NCBI RefSeq assembly: GCF_000706765.1
Contig: NZ_CP006018.1
Span: forward strand, 310,001 to 374,000
Direction of reading: 5' to 3'
DNA length: 64,000 bases
Source of the DNA: Bifidobacterium [indicum] DSM 20214 = LMG 11587
GTDB taxonomy: Bacteria > Actinomycetota > Actinomycetes > Actinomycetales > Bifidobacteriaceae
The notes below the pieces were generated by a model. It had not been told where the DNA came from. It saw nothing but the letters and a program-made list of their open reading frames with translations, and did not search any database. Below are positions 36,094 to 45,738 of the stretch, in pieces; position 1 is the stretch's first letter; each line of letters begins with the position of its first letter. A program made the translations under genes and the position numbers.

Positions 36094-36185
36094 GTTCATC
36101 CGACGCAGCGGGATGAGCCACTGCTCGTTCTGCGCCTGCCGGTGAGTGGTTCCCCGAACTGCCGGGTGGCGGGGAGTTGCTGCGG

Positions 36186-38198
36186 TTACTCCAGTTCTTC
36201 CCCGATTGCCAGCCATTCCTCTTCCAGCTCGTCGGATTGGCTGGACAGGTCCTTGAGCTTGGCGTTCAGGTCGTTCAGCCCCTCGTAGTCGCTGGGATCG
36301 TGCTCGGCCATGTCCGCTTCGACCTTCTTGCGCTGGTCTGCCAGCTTGGCCAACTTGCGCTCTATCGCTGCGGCCTGCTTGGCCAGGTTACGCTTGGCGA
36401 TGCGCTCGGCCTTGGCCTGGGCCGGATCGGGGTTGTCGGCAGGGTCACCCGCCCCGGTTTCCGGGCGGGGTTGGCGGTCCTGACTCGGGTTTGCGCCGGC
36501 CTGAAGGCGGCCGGATTCGATCATGTCCAGGTAGTCCTGGACCCCGCCGGGCAGGTGCACCACCTTGCCTCCCACCAGGGCGAACTGCTGGTCGGTCACC
36601 CGTTCAAGCAGATAACGGTCGTGCGAGACCACAATCAGGGTTCCGGGCCAGGAGTCCAGCAGGTCCTCCATCACGGCAAGCATGTCGGTATCCAGGTCGT
36701 TGCCGGGCTCATCCATGATGAGAACGTTGGGCTCGTCCAGGAGTATCAGGAGGAGCTGCATGCGTCGCTTCTGGCCGCCCGAAAGGTCCCGTATCCGGGT
36801 CATCAGCTGGGCGCTCTCGAAGCCCAGCCGCTCCATGAGCTGCCCGGGGGTCACCTCCTTGCCTTCGACCATGTAGGAGGGCTTGTAACGGCTCAGAACC
36901 TCCTTGATTCGGTACTTGCCGAGCTTCTCCAACTCATCCAGACGCTGGGTCAGGACTGCGAACTTGACGGTCTTCCCGATTTTGACGTGACCGGCCGTGG
37001 GGTCGGTCCGCCCGTCTATCAACCCCAGGAGGGTGGACTTGCCCGCTCCATTGGCGCCGACTATGCCGAACCTGTCCCCGGGGCCAATCAGCCAGGTCAC
37101 GTCGTCCAGCACCATGTGGCCGCTGATGGTCCTGGACCGGGCCGCAGCCGTACCGTCCGGTGCGGAATCGTCGGGGTCCTCGGCAACCGTGACCGAGCCC
37201 ATCAGCGGCTTCTCGGCGAAGGGGGAGGGGACGGCGTTGATTCGGCCCTCCGCAGCCACGCCCTGGTCCGTCCTGTCACCGCTCTCATGAGTCGCCGCAC
37301 CGTCCGGGTATATCTTGGTCACATCGATAAGGTCGACCACCTGCTTGCCCAGGCGGGATGTGGCCATCCTTTTCAACTCCAGGGTGTTGCGCATGGGGGG
37401 CACGTCGGCTATCAGCTCGCGGGCAGCCTTGACGTGGAACTTCTGCTTGGTGGCTCGGGCCCGGGCTCCACGGGTCAGCCATGCCAGCTCCTTGCGGGCC
37501 AGGTTGCGGCGTTTGGTTTCCGCCAGATCGGCCTGGCGCTCGCGCTCCACCCGTTGCAGCATGTATGCGCTGTACCCGCCCTCGAAGGGGTCGATGACAC
37601 CGTCATGCACCTCCCACATCGAGGAGCAGACCTCGTCCAGGAACCACCGGTCGTGGGTGACCAGGAGCAGGGCGCCGGAGTTCTTGGCCCACCGGTTCTT
37701 CAGGTGCTCGGCCAGCCAGTGGATGGTGACCATGTCGAGGTGATTGGTCGGCTCGTCCAGGGCCAGGATGTCCCAGTCCTTGAGCAGGAGCCTGGCCAGG
37801 TCCGCCCTGCGGCGCTGGCCGCCCGAGAGGGTGCCCACCTTGGCCTCCAGCTCCATGCCGCCCAGAAGGGACTCGACGATTTCACGCGACCTGGGGTCGG
37901 CGGCCCATTCATAGTCCTGGCGGTCCTCCAAGGCGGCCTTGCGGACCGTGTCCTCGTCCTTCAGGGGGTCCCGCTGATCCAACATGCCAAAGGTCAGGCC
38001 ATTGCGCATGGTCACCCGCCCCTGGTCGGGTTCCTGGGTACCGTTCAGGAGGTGAAGGAGCGTGGACTTTCCGTCCCCGTTCCGCCCCACGATGCCGATT
38101 CGGTCACCCTCGAAGATGCCCTGGGTTACATCCGTAAAGATGGTTTTGGTTGCAAAGGACAGGGCTACGTGTTCCAGACCGAGATCATAGATGGGCAT
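36186..38198 (-). CDS. ABC-F family ATPase (Uup-like)
   Basis: 670 residues with two ABC ATPase domains and no membrane segment. Domain 1: Walker A GRNGDGKST (38-46), signature LSGGQRRRADLARLL, Walker B ILALDEPTNHLD. Domain 2: GANGAGKST, LSGGQKRRMQLLLIL, VLIMDEPGNDLD. The basic linker (RGARARATKQKFHVKAA) and C-terminal coiled coil rich in Lys/Asp/Glu match the Uup branch of ABC-F translation factors, which act on the ribosomal E site. An acidic insert (ESGDRTDQGVAAEG ...) lies in the second domain. Not a transporter. Antibiotic-resistance function cannot be judged from sequence. Confidence 0.92.
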   Translation of the reverse strand: MPIYDLGLEHVALSFATKTIFTDVTQGIFEGDRIGIVGRNGDGKSTLLHLLNGTQEPDQGRVTMRNGLTFGMLDQRDPLKDEDTVRKAALEDRQDYEWAADPRSREIVESLLGGMELEAKVGTLSGGQRRRADLARLLLKDWDILALDEPTNHLDMVTIHWLAEHLKNRWAKNSGALLLVTHDRWFLDEVCSSMWEVHDGVIDPFEGGYSAYMLQRVERERQADLAETKRRNLARKELAWLTRGARARATKQKFHVKAARELIADVPPMRNTLELKRMATSRLGKQVVDLIDVTKIYPDGAATHESGDRTDQGVAAEGRINAVPSPFAEKPLMGSVTVAEDPDDSAPDGTAAARSRTISGHMVLDDVTWLIGPGDRFGIVGANGAGKSTLLGLIDGRTDPTAGHVKIGKTVKFAVLTQRLDELEKLGKYRIKEVLSRYKPSYMVEGKEVTPGQLMERLGFESAQLMTRIRDLSGGQKRRMQLLLILLDEPNVLIMDEPGNDLDTDMLAVMEDLLDSWPGTLIVVSHDRYLLERVTDQQFALVGGKVVHLPGGVQDYLDMIESGRLQAGANPSQDRQPRPETGAGDPADNPDPAQAKAERIAKRNLAKQAAAIERKLAKLADQRKKVEADMAEHDPSDYEGLNDLNAKLKDLSSQSDELEEEWLAIGEELE

Positions 38199-38274
38199 GA
38201 TTCCCCAATCTACCGCCAGCCTTGGATGGGTGGGGCGGCAGCGGAATCACGTAAAGCCGCTGTGGGCCGGGGCA

Positions 38275-38829
38275 TCAGCGGTCGGTGATCTGGGATCCCA
38301 GGACCTTTTCGCTCAGGGCTTTGGGGCCCCGGGTCACGGCGACGGCCCCGGAGCGGACCAGCTCGACGATGCCGAAGGGCTTGAGGAGCTTGAGGAGCGC
38401 TTCGAGCTTCCCGTCTGCTCCGGTGGCCTCGATGGTCAGGGATTCCGGGTGGACGTCGACCACGCGCACGCGGAAGAGGTTGACGATTTCGAGTACATCG
38501 GACCTGTTGTGCTCGTTGGCTTTGACCTTGATCAGGATGAGCTCGCGCTCCACGGCCTCATCACCCTTGAGCTCGACGATTTTGAGTACGTGCAGGAGCT
38601 TGTTGAGCTGTTTGATGATCTGCTCCAGGGGCACGGCTTCCACATCCGCGGTGACCGTGATGCGCGATATGTCGTCACGTTCGGTCGAGGAGACCGACAG
38701 GGAGTTGATGTTGAAGGCACGCCGGGCGAAAAGGCCCGCGACCCTGGCAAGGACACCAGGGCGGTTTTCGACCAGGACGGAAAGGGTGTGACGCTCGGAG
38801 CCGGGCTTGGATGCTGGATAATTGGCCAT
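38275..38829 (-). CDS. ilvN: Acetolactate synthase small (regulatory) subunit
   Basis: A 184-residue IlvN/IlvH with the N-terminal ACT domain (HTLSVLVENRPGVLARVAGLFARRAFNI) that binds valine for feedback inhibition, followed by the C-terminal half that activates the catalytic subunit. The ATG is 16 bases after the ilvB stop, so the pair is cotranscribed. AAGGGC precedes the start. Confidence 0.96.
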   Translation of the reverse strand: MANYPASKPGSERHTLSVLVENRPGVLARVAGLFARRAFNINSLSVSSTERDDISRITVTADVEAVPLEQIIKQLNKLLHVLKIVELKGDEAVERELILIKVKANEHNRSDVLEIVNLFRVRVVDVHPESLTIEATGADGKLEALLKLLKPFGIVELVRSGAVAVTRGPKALSEKVLGSQITDR

Positions 38830-38845
38830 GGTTTGCAGCCCTTCC

Positions 38846-40786
38846 TTACTTCTTCATGTGCCCGGCGGCATCGCTGGCCATGGCGGCCCGGTCGGCCCCG
38901 GTTTGCTCCCGGGGCTCCTGTTCCTCCTGCTCCGGTCTGATACCGGCCAGTGGTTGGATGCCCGGCTTGTAGATGATCGTGTCGTTGGAGGCCCCGGCCG
39001 GCACCATGGGCCAGACCATGGCATCCTTCCAGACCCGGAAGTCAATCAGGACCGGGCGGTCATTGACCTGGTTGGCCTGGTCGATGGCCTCTCGTGCCTC
39101 CTCCTCGGTGAAGGCGCGCAGCCCCAGGCACCCGTAAGCCTCGGCAAGCTTGACGAAGTCCGGAATTCCGGTGATACCGGTCTCCTCGGCATCCCCGTCG
39201 TGGAGGTTGGTCTGGGAGTAGTGGCTGCCGTAGAAGAGGGTCTGCCACTGGCGGACCATGCCGTACACGGAGTTGTTGAGTATGGCGATCTTGATGGGCA
39301 ACCCCATCTGACCTGCCGTGGCCAGCTCCTCCGAGGTCATCTGGAACGACCCGTCGCCGTCGATCAGCCAGACGGGGCGTGGGGCCTCATCGTCCTGGGT
39401 GCCGATGGCGGCTCCGATGGCTGCGGGCAGACCGTAGCCCATGGTGCCCAGGCCGGATGACGACACCCAGGACCTGGTCTGTTCGAAGTCGACGAATTGG
39501 CTGGCCCACATCTGGTGCTGACCCACGCCCGATACCCAGATCGTGGCCGGATCGGCCTTGTCGCTCAGGGTCTTCACCACCCACTGTGGGGCCAGGGACC
39601 CGTCCGGGGTCTCCTCCCAGGTGGTCGGGTAGTCGTGGCGCCAGGAGTCGACCAGGTGCCACCAGGGTTTCAGGTCAGGGCGTCCCCAGGTCTTCTGTGC
39701 CTCCTCTATGGCGGGGATCAGGTCGTCGAGGACCTGGCCCACATCGCCGACGATGGGGACATCAGCATGGCGGTTCTTGCCGATTTCAGCCGGGTCGATG
39801 TCGATGTGGATCACCCGGGCCACGGGGGCGAAGTCCTCCAGGCTTCCGGTTACACGGTCGTCGAACCGCGCACCGATGGCGACCAGGAGATCGGAGTGCT
39901 GGATGGCCCCGTTGGCGACCACCGTTCCATGCATACCGGGCATGCCCAGAACGGCCTTGTCGGAGTCGGGGATGATTCCCCGCGCGGGCAGGGTGGTGAC
40001 CACGGGGGCGCCCGTGACTTGGACCAGTTTCTCCACCTGTTGACGTGCGTTGGACCGCATGGCCCCGCCTCCGAGATAGAGGACGGGCCGGTGGGACTGG
40101 GCAAAGAGCTTGGCGGCATCGGTGAGCACGTGCCCGTGGGCCTTGGTGACGGGATTGTACCCGGGGAGAATCATCTCCTGGGGCCAGGAGTAGACCATCT
40201 GCTCGTTCTGGGCGGTCTTGGTCAGGTCGACCAGGACCGGGCCCGGTCTGCCGGACTGGGCGATGTGGAAGGCCTCGGTCATGACCCGGGGGATGTCCTG
40301 TGCCTTGGTGACCAGGTAGGAGTGCTTGGCCACGGGGTAGGTGATGCCCACGATATCGGCCTCCTGGAAGGCGTCCGTGCCGATGGATGCCACACCCACC
40401 TGGCCGGTGACCACCACCATGGGAACGGAGTCCATCATGGCATCGGCTATGGGGGTGACCATGTTGGTGGCCCCGGGCCCGGAGGTGACCAGGCAGACCC
40501 CGACCCGACCGGTGGAGACGGCGTACCCTTCGGCCGCGTGCCCGGCCGCCTGCTCATGACGGACCAGGGTGAACCTGAATCCGACCGAATCATCGATGGC
40601 GTCGTAAGTGGGGAGGATGGCGCCTCCCGGAACCCCGAATACGTCTGTAACCCCCAGGTCCTCCAGAGAACGGATCAGGGCCTGCGCCCCGGTCATCGGT
40701 TCTCCCTGGGGGGTGATTCCCGCCTGGCCCCGGCCCTCATCCTTGGGGACCGAGCTGAACGCTTGCAGAGGTGTCGGCAGACTCAT
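38846..40786 (-). CDS. ilvB: Acetolactate synthase large (catalytic) subunit
   Basis: IlvB condenses two pyruvate, or pyruvate and 2-oxobutyrate, using thiamine diphosphate and FAD, the first common step of branched-chain amino acid synthesis. The 646-residue protein has the ThDP-activating Glu in RHEQAAGHAAEGYA, the FAD region, and the ThDP/Mg motif GDGSFQMTSEELATA. GAGAGGAAAAT precedes the ATG. ilvN follows directly. A hairpin-rich leader separates it from rnc upstream. With leuCD in the same window this covers two steps of leucine synthesis. Confidence 0.97.
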   Translation of the reverse strand: MSLPTPLQAFSSVPKDEGRGQAGITPQGEPMTGAQALIRSLEDLGVTDVFGVPGGAILPTYDAIDDSVGFRFTLVRHEQAAGHAAEGYAVSTGRVGVCLVTSGPGATNMVTPIADAMMDSVPMVVVTGQVGVASIGTDAFQEADIVGITYPVAKHSYLVTKAQDIPRVMTEAFHIAQSGRPGPVLVDLTKTAQNEQMVYSWPQEMILPGYNPVTKAHGHVLTDAAKLFAQSHRPVLYLGGGAMRSNARQQVEKLVQVTGAPVVTTLPARGIIPDSDKAVLGMPGMHGTVVANGAIQHSDLLVAIGARFDDRVTGSLEDFAPVARVIHIDIDPAEIGKNRHADVPIVGDVGQVLDDLIPAIEEAQKTWGRPDLKPWWHLVDSWRHDYPTTWEETPDGSLAPQWVVKTLSDKADPATIWVSGVGQHQMWASQFVDFEQTRSWVSSSGLGTMGYGLPAAIGAAIGTQDDEAPRPVWLIDGDGSFQMTSEELATAGQMGLPIKIAILNNSVYGMVRQWQTLFYGSHYSQTNLHDGDAEETGITGIPDFVKLAEAYGCLGLRAFTEEEAREAIDQANQVNDRPVLIDFRVWKDAMVWPMVPAGASNDTIIYKPGIQPLAGIRPEQEEQEPREQTGADRAAMASDAAGHMKK

Positions 40787-40893
40787 ATTTTCCTCTCAAC
40801 CTCTCGACTGCGCGACGACATGCGGTCGTGCGTCCCGAACGTGGCACCTATCGGGTCAGCAGCTCATGTACGGCCAAAGCCGGCCCCGATAAG

Positions 40894-40928
40894 CCGGGAG
40901 TCCCTGCGGCTCGTGGCGCAGGCCCCGG
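40894..40928 (-). promoter_or_regulatory. Hairpin in the ilvB leader
   Basis: CCTGCG/CGCAGG with outer CCGGG/CCCGG pairs, in the gap between rnc and ilvB. The inner or outer arms can also pair with neighbouring GGCCGG stretches, giving alternative structures. No convincing Leu/Ile/Val-rich leader peptide is visible. Confidence 0.4.
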
Positions 40929-40994
40929 TTGTTTCTCACAGTCTATGCACAGGTTCGGCAGGGTCCCAATCCGGTATCGAATGACGGAACGACT

Positions 40995-41825
40995 CTATTT
41001 TGCTTCCTCGGCCTGGAGGGAGGCCAGGACCTCCGGATCATCCAGGGCCTTCCACCCCTGGGCGGCGGCGGCCAGCTGGGCCTTACGCTTGCTGCTGGCA
41101 TCGGCGGTGCCAATCACCGTGTCGCCGTCTCCCAGGGTCAGTCGCGCCGTGAAGACCTGTGCGAATTCCGGTCCGGAGACGGCCATGGCGTAGTGGGGGT
41201 CGCCGAGTCCCAGTCGGTGGGCCTTGACGGTGACGGAGGTCTTCCAGTCCAGGGCAGGGCCCTCCGTGGCCACCTCCTCCAGGGTGTCATCAAGGAGGGC
41301 GTGGACCGTGACGCGGGCCCCGTCGATTCCATGCTCCACGAAGACGGACCCAATCAGGGACTCGACCGTGTCGCACAGGATGGAGTCCTTGTCAGCCCCG
41401 CCGTTTTCGGCTTCACCCCGGCCCAGAAGGATGTACGGTCCCAGGTGGAGTTTGGTCCGGGCGATGGCCGAGAGGGATTCCTCCGAAACGGCCTTGGCCC
41501 TCATCTTGGCCAGCTGGCCCTCGCTCTGGTCGGGGTGTGCCTTGTAGAGGGTCTCGGTGGCCACCAGCTCCAGTACGGCGTCGCCCAGGAACTCCAGCCG
41601 TTCGTTGTTGGGCATGCCGGGGTGCTCATGCGCGAAGGACCGGTGCGTCAGCGCATGGATCAGAAGTTCGGGGGTCAGTTCGGCATGCAGGGCCGTGAAG
41701 AGTTCCCTGGCCGGCAGGTCCGCTTCCTGGGCGGTTTCCGCGGATACCCGTACCGTCGGGGCCTGGGTGGAACCCGGATTCCCGTCCTTGCCTGCAACCT
41801 TGTCTGTATCCCTATCCATGCTCAC
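40995..41825 (-). CDS. rnc: Ribonuclease III
   Basis: RNase III cuts double-stranded RNA, including rRNA precursors. The 276-residue protein has the catalytic signature NNERLEFLGDAVLELVATE and a C-terminal double-stranded RNA-binding domain (SSKRKAQLAAAAQGWKAL). The first 35 residues are a hydrophilic extension. The start is GTG at 41825 with GAAAGG eight bases ahead; an ATG at 41819 is possible. It follows rpmF in the conserved actinobacterial order yceD-rpmF-rnc. Confidence 0.96.
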   Translation of the reverse strand: MSMDRDTDKVAGKDGNPGSTQAPTVRVSAETAQEADLPARELFTALHAELTPELLIHALTHRSFAHEHPGMPNNERLEFLGDAVLELVATETLYKAHPDQSEGQLAKMRAKAVSEESLSAIARTKLHLGPYILLGRGEAENGGADKDSILCDTVESLIGSVFVEHGIDGARVTVHALLDDTLEEVATEGPALDWKTSVTVKAHRLGLGDPHYAMAVSGPEFAQVFTARLTLGDGDTVIGTADASSKRKAQLAAAAQGWKALDDPEVLASLQAEEAK

Positions 41826-41880
41826 GACAGTGCCTTTCGGTCATATGGTCCCGATGTTGGTGATGGCTCCCATTATGCGG

Positions 41881-41914
41881 AGAACCCCCGCCACCCGTCG
41901 ATGGCAGGGGTTCT
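41881..41914 (-). terminator. Hairpin after rpmF
   Basis: AGAACCCC and GGGGTTCT close a stem with further GCC/GGC pairing around the loop, 25 bases beyond the rpmF stop. The complementary arm reads into a short T-rich end, so partial termination before rnc is likely. Confidence 0.7.
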
Positions 41915-41939
41915 CCCAATCAGTGCTGTGAACGTGTGC

Positions 41940-42134
41940 TCACTTGCTGAACTGCGGGCGGATGGCATCGCGGTACATGCGTCCGCGGTACATGCCGCAG
42001 CTCGGGCATGCCATGTGAGGCAGGGCGGGGGCTCCGCAGTTGGTGCAGGTCACCGTGGCGGCGGCCTTGGTCTTCCAGTTGGCGCGACGCGAATGTGTGT
42101 TGGCGCGCGAGGTCTTGTACTTTGGCAGTGCCAT
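41940..42134 (-). CDS. rpmF: 50S ribosomal protein L32
   Basis: A 64-residue L32 ([21 protein letters not shown]) with four zinc-ligand cysteines in CTNC and CPSC, i.e. the zinc-binding form. AGAGGAAAAC precedes the ATG. It lies between yceD and rnc; a hairpin follows. Confidence 0.98.
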   Translation of the reverse strand: MALPKYKTSRANTHSRRANWKTKAAATVTCTNCGAPALPHMACPSCGMYRGRMYRDAIRPQFSK

Positions 42135-42239
42135 GTTTTCCTCTGTTTCGATCGAATCTAGAGCTTAAGCGTAGAGCAGTTTACCGCAACCCCGGGTCTT
42201 TGTCACACCGGGGCGGTGCGGAGAAGCGTCAGGTAAGGG

Positions 42240-42836
42240 TTATTCCCCGTTTTCCTGCTCCTCCAGTTGGTCCCTGAGGCCCCTGAGAGCGTCCCACCGG
42301 TCATCCAGCACCTCGTGGTGGTGGTCCGGATGCTCATTCAGATCGACTCCGCACTGGGGGCAGAGTCCTCGGCAATCGGGCTTGCATACGGGTTGCAGGG
42401 GGAGTGCCTCGACCAGGTTGTCACGCAGGAGGGCCTCCAGGTCGGCGAAGGCCCCGCCTTCGCACAGCGGATAGGTGTCCCCGCCTTCCTCCTCGCCGGC
42501 GATGATCTCGACCTTGCCGTTGGTCTGGTCGGGTTCGGGGGTCTTGTAGGGGAAGAAGACCACGGGGTCCACCTCAAGGTCCCTGTCGATGGGCTTCAGG
42601 CACCGGGTGCACTCCGCTCGGAAGGGGGCGCTGACGTGGGCGGTGAAGATCAACCCGTCCACCATGGATTCGAAGGATCCGGTGACGTGCACAGGGTCAC
42701 CCTCCCTGATGCCCACCACCTTGTCGCCGATGCCGGTAGGGGCGGGAAAGTCCTGGTCGATCTGCTTGCTGCGCCCGGCCCTGGCGGCCACCTGGGCCAC
42801 CGAAACGGCCCAGGGTGAATCCTCGGGTCTGCTCAT
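42240..42836 (-). CDS. DUF177 / YceD family protein
   Basis: A 198-residue member of the YceD (DUF177) family, which is nearly always encoded next to rpmF and is implicated in 23S rRNA accumulation. Conserved cysteines CTRC and CRGLCPQCG suggest a metal site. The ATG at 42836 follows AAGGAAGC; an in-frame upstream extension of 27 residues lacks conservation and a good start. It sits between sepIVA and rpmF. Confidence 0.9.
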   Translation of the reverse strand: MSRPEDSPWAVSVAQVAARAGRSKQIDQDFPAPTGIGDKVVGIREGDPVHVTGSFESMVDGLIFTAHVSAPFRAECTRCLKPIDRDLEVDPVVFFPYKTPEPDQTNGKVEIIAGEEEGGDTYPLCEGGAFADLEALLRDNLVEALPLQPVCKPDCRGLCPQCGVDLNEHPDHHHEVLDDRWDALRGLRDQLEEQENGE

Positions 42837-42922
42837 CCCTTGCTTCCTTTTCCTATGCTCCGACGTGGCTCGCCGGGTCTCTTCCATGGCCTGGCCGGTA
42901 TGCGGCCCTTGGCCCACGGTCC

Positions 42923-43675
42923 CTACTGCTGGTCGGGGTTCCCGCCCATGGTACGCGCGGCATCCTGCTCACGCTCGTGGAGAACCTCCAGCCCAACCCG
43001 CACATCCTGGCTGACCCTGTCGAGTTGGGTGCCGAGCTCCTGCATGACCTGGGAGGCGTACCCGTTGGCCCCCTGGACCAGCTTGTCCGCCTGGGCCTGG
43101 GCCTGGTCGATGATGACCTGGGCCTTCTGCTGGGCTATGGCCACCACGTTCTCCTGGCCGGCAAGGAACTGGGCCTGTTCCCCGGCCTCCTTGATGATCT
43201 CGGACGAACGGCTCTGAGCCGCCGAGATGGTGGCGTTGGCCTGGGTCTGCGCCGAATTCAGACGGCGCTCTGCCTCCCTCATCAGGGCGGAGGCCCGCTC
43301 CAACTGGACCGGGAGCATCTTCTTGAGCTCGTTCAGGTCATTGACGAGCTCCTCCCTGTCCACCTTGACCATGCCCGGGGTGAGCAGGGGGGCCTTTGCC
43401 TCGTCCAGCATGATCTGGACCCGGTCGATGATGTCGTAGACGGTTGTGAATTCGGCGCGGGGTTCGCTCGCCTGGTCCTCGCGCAGGTCGGGCAGGTCAT
43501 CCACGTTCATGCCCTGCTGAGACTGGTTCATCCAGGTGGAATCGTCGATGGGCTGGGCGCTTTGACCGGTCTGGTCGCTCGGGTCGGTCTGGTCGCCGCC
43601 GCGGAAGGCGAAGGTGCCTTCCGCCCGGTCGGGGCCGGTGCCCTCGCTTCCAAGCATGTCTGTATCCTCAACCAT
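42923..43675 (-). CDS. sepIVA: DivIVA-like coiled-coil division protein (SepIVA orthologue by context)
   Basis: A 250-residue soluble protein: an acidic Gln/Asp-rich first 75 residues, then a short DivIVA-like segment ([21 protein letters not shown]) and a long Ala/Gln-rich coiled coil to the end. In Mycobacterium the gene in the same place, between coaD-side genes and DUF177-rnc, encodes SepIVA, a septum-localised division factor. Identification rests mostly on this synteny and the DivIVA-like fold. It overlaps the coaD stop by eight bases, so the two are translationally coupled. Confidence 0.75.
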   Translation of the reverse strand: MVEDTDMLGSEGTGPDRAEGTFAFRGGDQTDPSDQTGQSAQPIDDSTWMNQSQQGMNVDDLPDLREDQASEPRAEFTTVYDIIDRVQIMLDEAKAPLLTPGMVKVDREELVNDLNELKKMLPVQLERASALMREAERRLNSAQTQANATISAAQSRSSEIIKEAGEQAQFLAGQENVVAIAQQKAQVIIDQAQAQADKLVQGANGYASQVMQELGTQLDRVSQDVRVGLEVLHEREQDAARTMGGNPDQQ

Positions 43676-44168
43676 TTTCGGCTCTCTCCATTTTCAATAT
43701 GGTGGTCAGTTTTTGCACTACGCTGTCAGGCACCATGCCGTCGATGCTGCCGCCATGCCGGGCGACATCCTTGACGATGGTGCTGGAAATATGCTCCCGG
43801 AGCGGATCAGCAGGAAGGAAGAGGGTTTCCACACCCGCCAGATCGCGATTGACCAGGGCCATACCCAGTTCGGCCTCGTAGTCCCCGTTCTGCCGAAGCC
43901 CCTTGACGATGACCGAGGCGCCGACCTGCAGACAGTAGTCTGTAATCAGGCCCGTGGTCGAAGCCACCGTAATCTGCGGGTACCCGTCCGCGTCCAGGGC
44001 CTGGCGGATCATCTCCACCCGTTCCTGCTCGCCGAAGAGGGGGGTCTTGGCGGAATTGACGGCCACTACGACGTGGACGGTATCGAAGAAGGATGCACAA
44101 CGCTCTATTACATCCAGGTGCCCTGAGGTGACTGGATCGTACGATCCGGGGCATACGGCTATAGTCAT
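43668..44168 (-). CDS. coaD: Pantetheine-phosphate adenylyltransferase
   Basis: CoaD adenylylates 4'-phosphopantetheine to dephospho-CoA, the penultimate step of CoA synthesis. The 166-residue protein has the nucleotidyltransferase motif [18 protein letters not shown] with the HxGH-like TSGHLD and the C-terminal [19 protein letters not shown] precedes the ATG. It heads the coaD-sepIVA-yceD-rpmF cluster on the minus strand. Confidence 0.97.
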   Translation of the reverse strand: MTIAVCPGSYDPVTSGHLDVIERCASFFDTVHVVVAVNSAKTPLFGEQERVEMIRQALDADGYPQITVASTTGLITDYCLQVGASVIVKGLRQNGDYEAELGMALVNRDLAGVETLFLPADPLREHISSTIVKDVARHGGSIDGMVPDSVVQKLTTILKMERAENG

Positions 44169-44295
44169 GCCTCCAGATTAGCGCCCCGGCTGGAACCGCC
44201 GGGATCCAGTGGCTTGCCGCAGGCCCGGCCTGCCTCTTCTCAGCCCTGGGATGGCACCTATTGTTGGGGTTCTTCCGAGCGGTTATCATGGTGAT

Positions 44296-44649
44296 ATGAC
44301 TGCTTTTGAGACCTTATTGCATCCCTCTTCATCACTGAATGGTCCGGATCCCATCCTGGATCAGGACCCGGTCTCACCCCTCTCCGATCCGGACCAGGGT
44401 GCAGGCACAGCCGTTCTGGACAGGCCCGAGACCGAAACCCGGGAGGAGACCCAGCGTAGCGATCAGGGTGATGCCGACAGGTTCGCCCACTACGTATCCA
44501 AGGAGCGCATCGCCGAATCCAAGCTGACGGGCCGGCCGGTTGTCGCGCTCTGCGGCAAGGTCTGGGTTCCCAAGCATGACCCCTCCCAGTATCCCGTCTG
44601 CCCGGATTGCCGGCGCATCTACGAAGAGATGACCGGCGGCAGGAAGTAG
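44296..44649 (+). CDS. DUF3039 domain protein
   Basis: A 117-residue actinobacterial protein of unknown function. The first 55 residues are acidic and disordered; the conserved part is HYVSKERIAESKLTGRPVVALCGKVWVPKHDPSQYPVCPDCRRIYE, with three cysteines in a zinc-ribbon-like layout. No strong ribosome site is visible before the ATG at 44296, the first start compatible with the domain; it may be leaderless or start elsewhere. It is divergent from coaD. Confidence 0.8.
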   Translation: MTAFETLLHPSSSLNGPDPILDQDPVSPLSDPDQGAGTAVLDRPETETREETQRSDQGDADRFAHYVSKERIAESKLTGRPVVALCGKVWVPKHDPSQYPVCPDCRRIYEEMTGGRK

Positions 44650-44706
44650 GTCGATTCCGAAGTCCGTCAGCCGTCAGGCAAGAGGCGCGGGTCGTCTGTT
44701 CGGTGG

Positions 44707-45717
44707 TCAGTCTTTGGATATCAGGTCGATCTGGTCCAGTTCCTCCTGGGTGAAGGTCGTATTGGCGGTCGCCTTGAGGTTGTCCAGAAGCTGTTCGGGC
44801 TTGGAGGCCCCAATCAGCACCGTGGTCACGGCCGGGTCGCGCAGAAGCCAGGCCAGGGCCATCTCGGCCAGGGTCTGCCCGCGTTGACGGGCCAGGTCGT
44901 TCAACCTGCCGATCTGATCCAGGCGCCGGGGGGTCAATGCGGACTCGTGGAGGAATCGTCCGTCGGCCCTGATTCGGCTGTCTTCGGGAATGCCATGCAG
45001 ATACCGGTCGGTCAGGAGGCCCTGGGCCAGGGGGCTGAAAGCGATGATGCCCTTGCCCAGCTCTTGCGAGGTCTCCCTGAGCCCGTTGTGCTCGATGGTC
45101 CGGTCGAATATGGAGTACCGGTTCTGGTTGATGATGAAGGGGACATGGAGTTCGTCCAGTATCGCGCTCGCCTGTCGCAGGGTGGGGCCGTCGTAGTTGG
45201 AGAGGCCCACATAGAGCGCCTTCCCGCTTGATACGGCCTGGGCCAGGGCCCCCATGGTCTCTTCCAAGGGGGTGTCGGGGTCGGGGCGGTGATGATAGAA
45301 GATATCGACGTAGTCCAGACCGAGACGTTCCAGGCTTTGGTCCAGGCTTGACAGGAGATACTTGCGCGACCCGAAATCCCCGTACGGACCGGGCCACATG
45401 GAGTATCCGGCCTTGGTCGAGATGACCAGTTCCTGGCGGTGGTGGGTGAAATACCTCTTGAGAATCCTGCCGGTATTGCGCTCGGCTGCGCCGGGTTCGG
45501 GCCCATAGTTGTTGGCCAGGTCGAAGTGGGTGATGCCATGGTCAAAGGCCGTGAAGCAGAGGTCCCGCATCCGTTCGAAGGGGGTGCTGTCGCCGAAGTT
45601 GTGCCAGAACCCGAGTGATATGGGAGGCAACCTGAGGCCGCTGGACCCGCAATGAGGGTAGTCCATGGCCTGGTACCGGTCGGGTGATGGGATGTATGAA
45701 CCGTCTTGGTATGGCAT
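44707..45717 (-). CDS. Aldo/keto reductase (YghZ/Gpr-like)
   Basis: A 336-residue NADPH-dependent aldo/keto reductase of the YghZ (L-glyceraldehyde-3-phosphate reductase) branch. Catalytic tetrad residues are recognisable: Asp and Tyr in HFDLANNYG, Lys in STKAGYS, His in YHHRPD. It probably reduces small aldehydes, including methylglyoxal, as a detoxification or broad metabolic enzyme. GGAGGGATC lies before the ATG. It follows pncB by 21 bases on the same strand. Confidence 0.92.
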   Translation of the reverse strand: MPYQDGSYIPSPDRYQAMDYPHCGSSGLRLPPISLGFWHNFGDSTPFERMRDLCFTAFDHGITHFDLANNYGPEPGAAERNTGRILKRYFTHHRQELVISTKAGYSMWPGPYGDFGSRKYLLSSLDQSLERLGLDYVDIFYHHRPDPDTPLEETMGALAQAVSSGKALYVGLSNYDGPTLRQASAILDELHVPFIINQNRYSIFDRTIEHNGLRETSQELGKGIIAFSPLAQGLLTDRYLHGIPEDSRIRADGRFLHESALTPRRLDQIGRLNDLARQRGQTLAEMALAWLLRDPAVTTVLIGASKPEQLLDNLKATANTTFTQEELDQIDLISKD

Positions 45718-45738
45718 TGCAGATCCCTCCTATATCGT

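Noticed and set aside
36094-36185. Terminator between the amidotransferase and ABC-F genes
   Set aside because: Only a CATCC/GGATG 5-bp stem; not convincing.
35209-36216. N-terminal extension of cysS by 336 codons
   Set aside because: It runs antisense to the glutamine amidotransferase gene and lacks similarity to CysRS; the family start is at 35208.
36177-38288. 703-codon plus-strand frame
   Set aside because: Antisense shadow of the ABC-F gene, whose Walker and signature motifs are clear.
39497-40984. 495-codon plus-strand frame
   Set aside because: Antisense shadow of ilvB.
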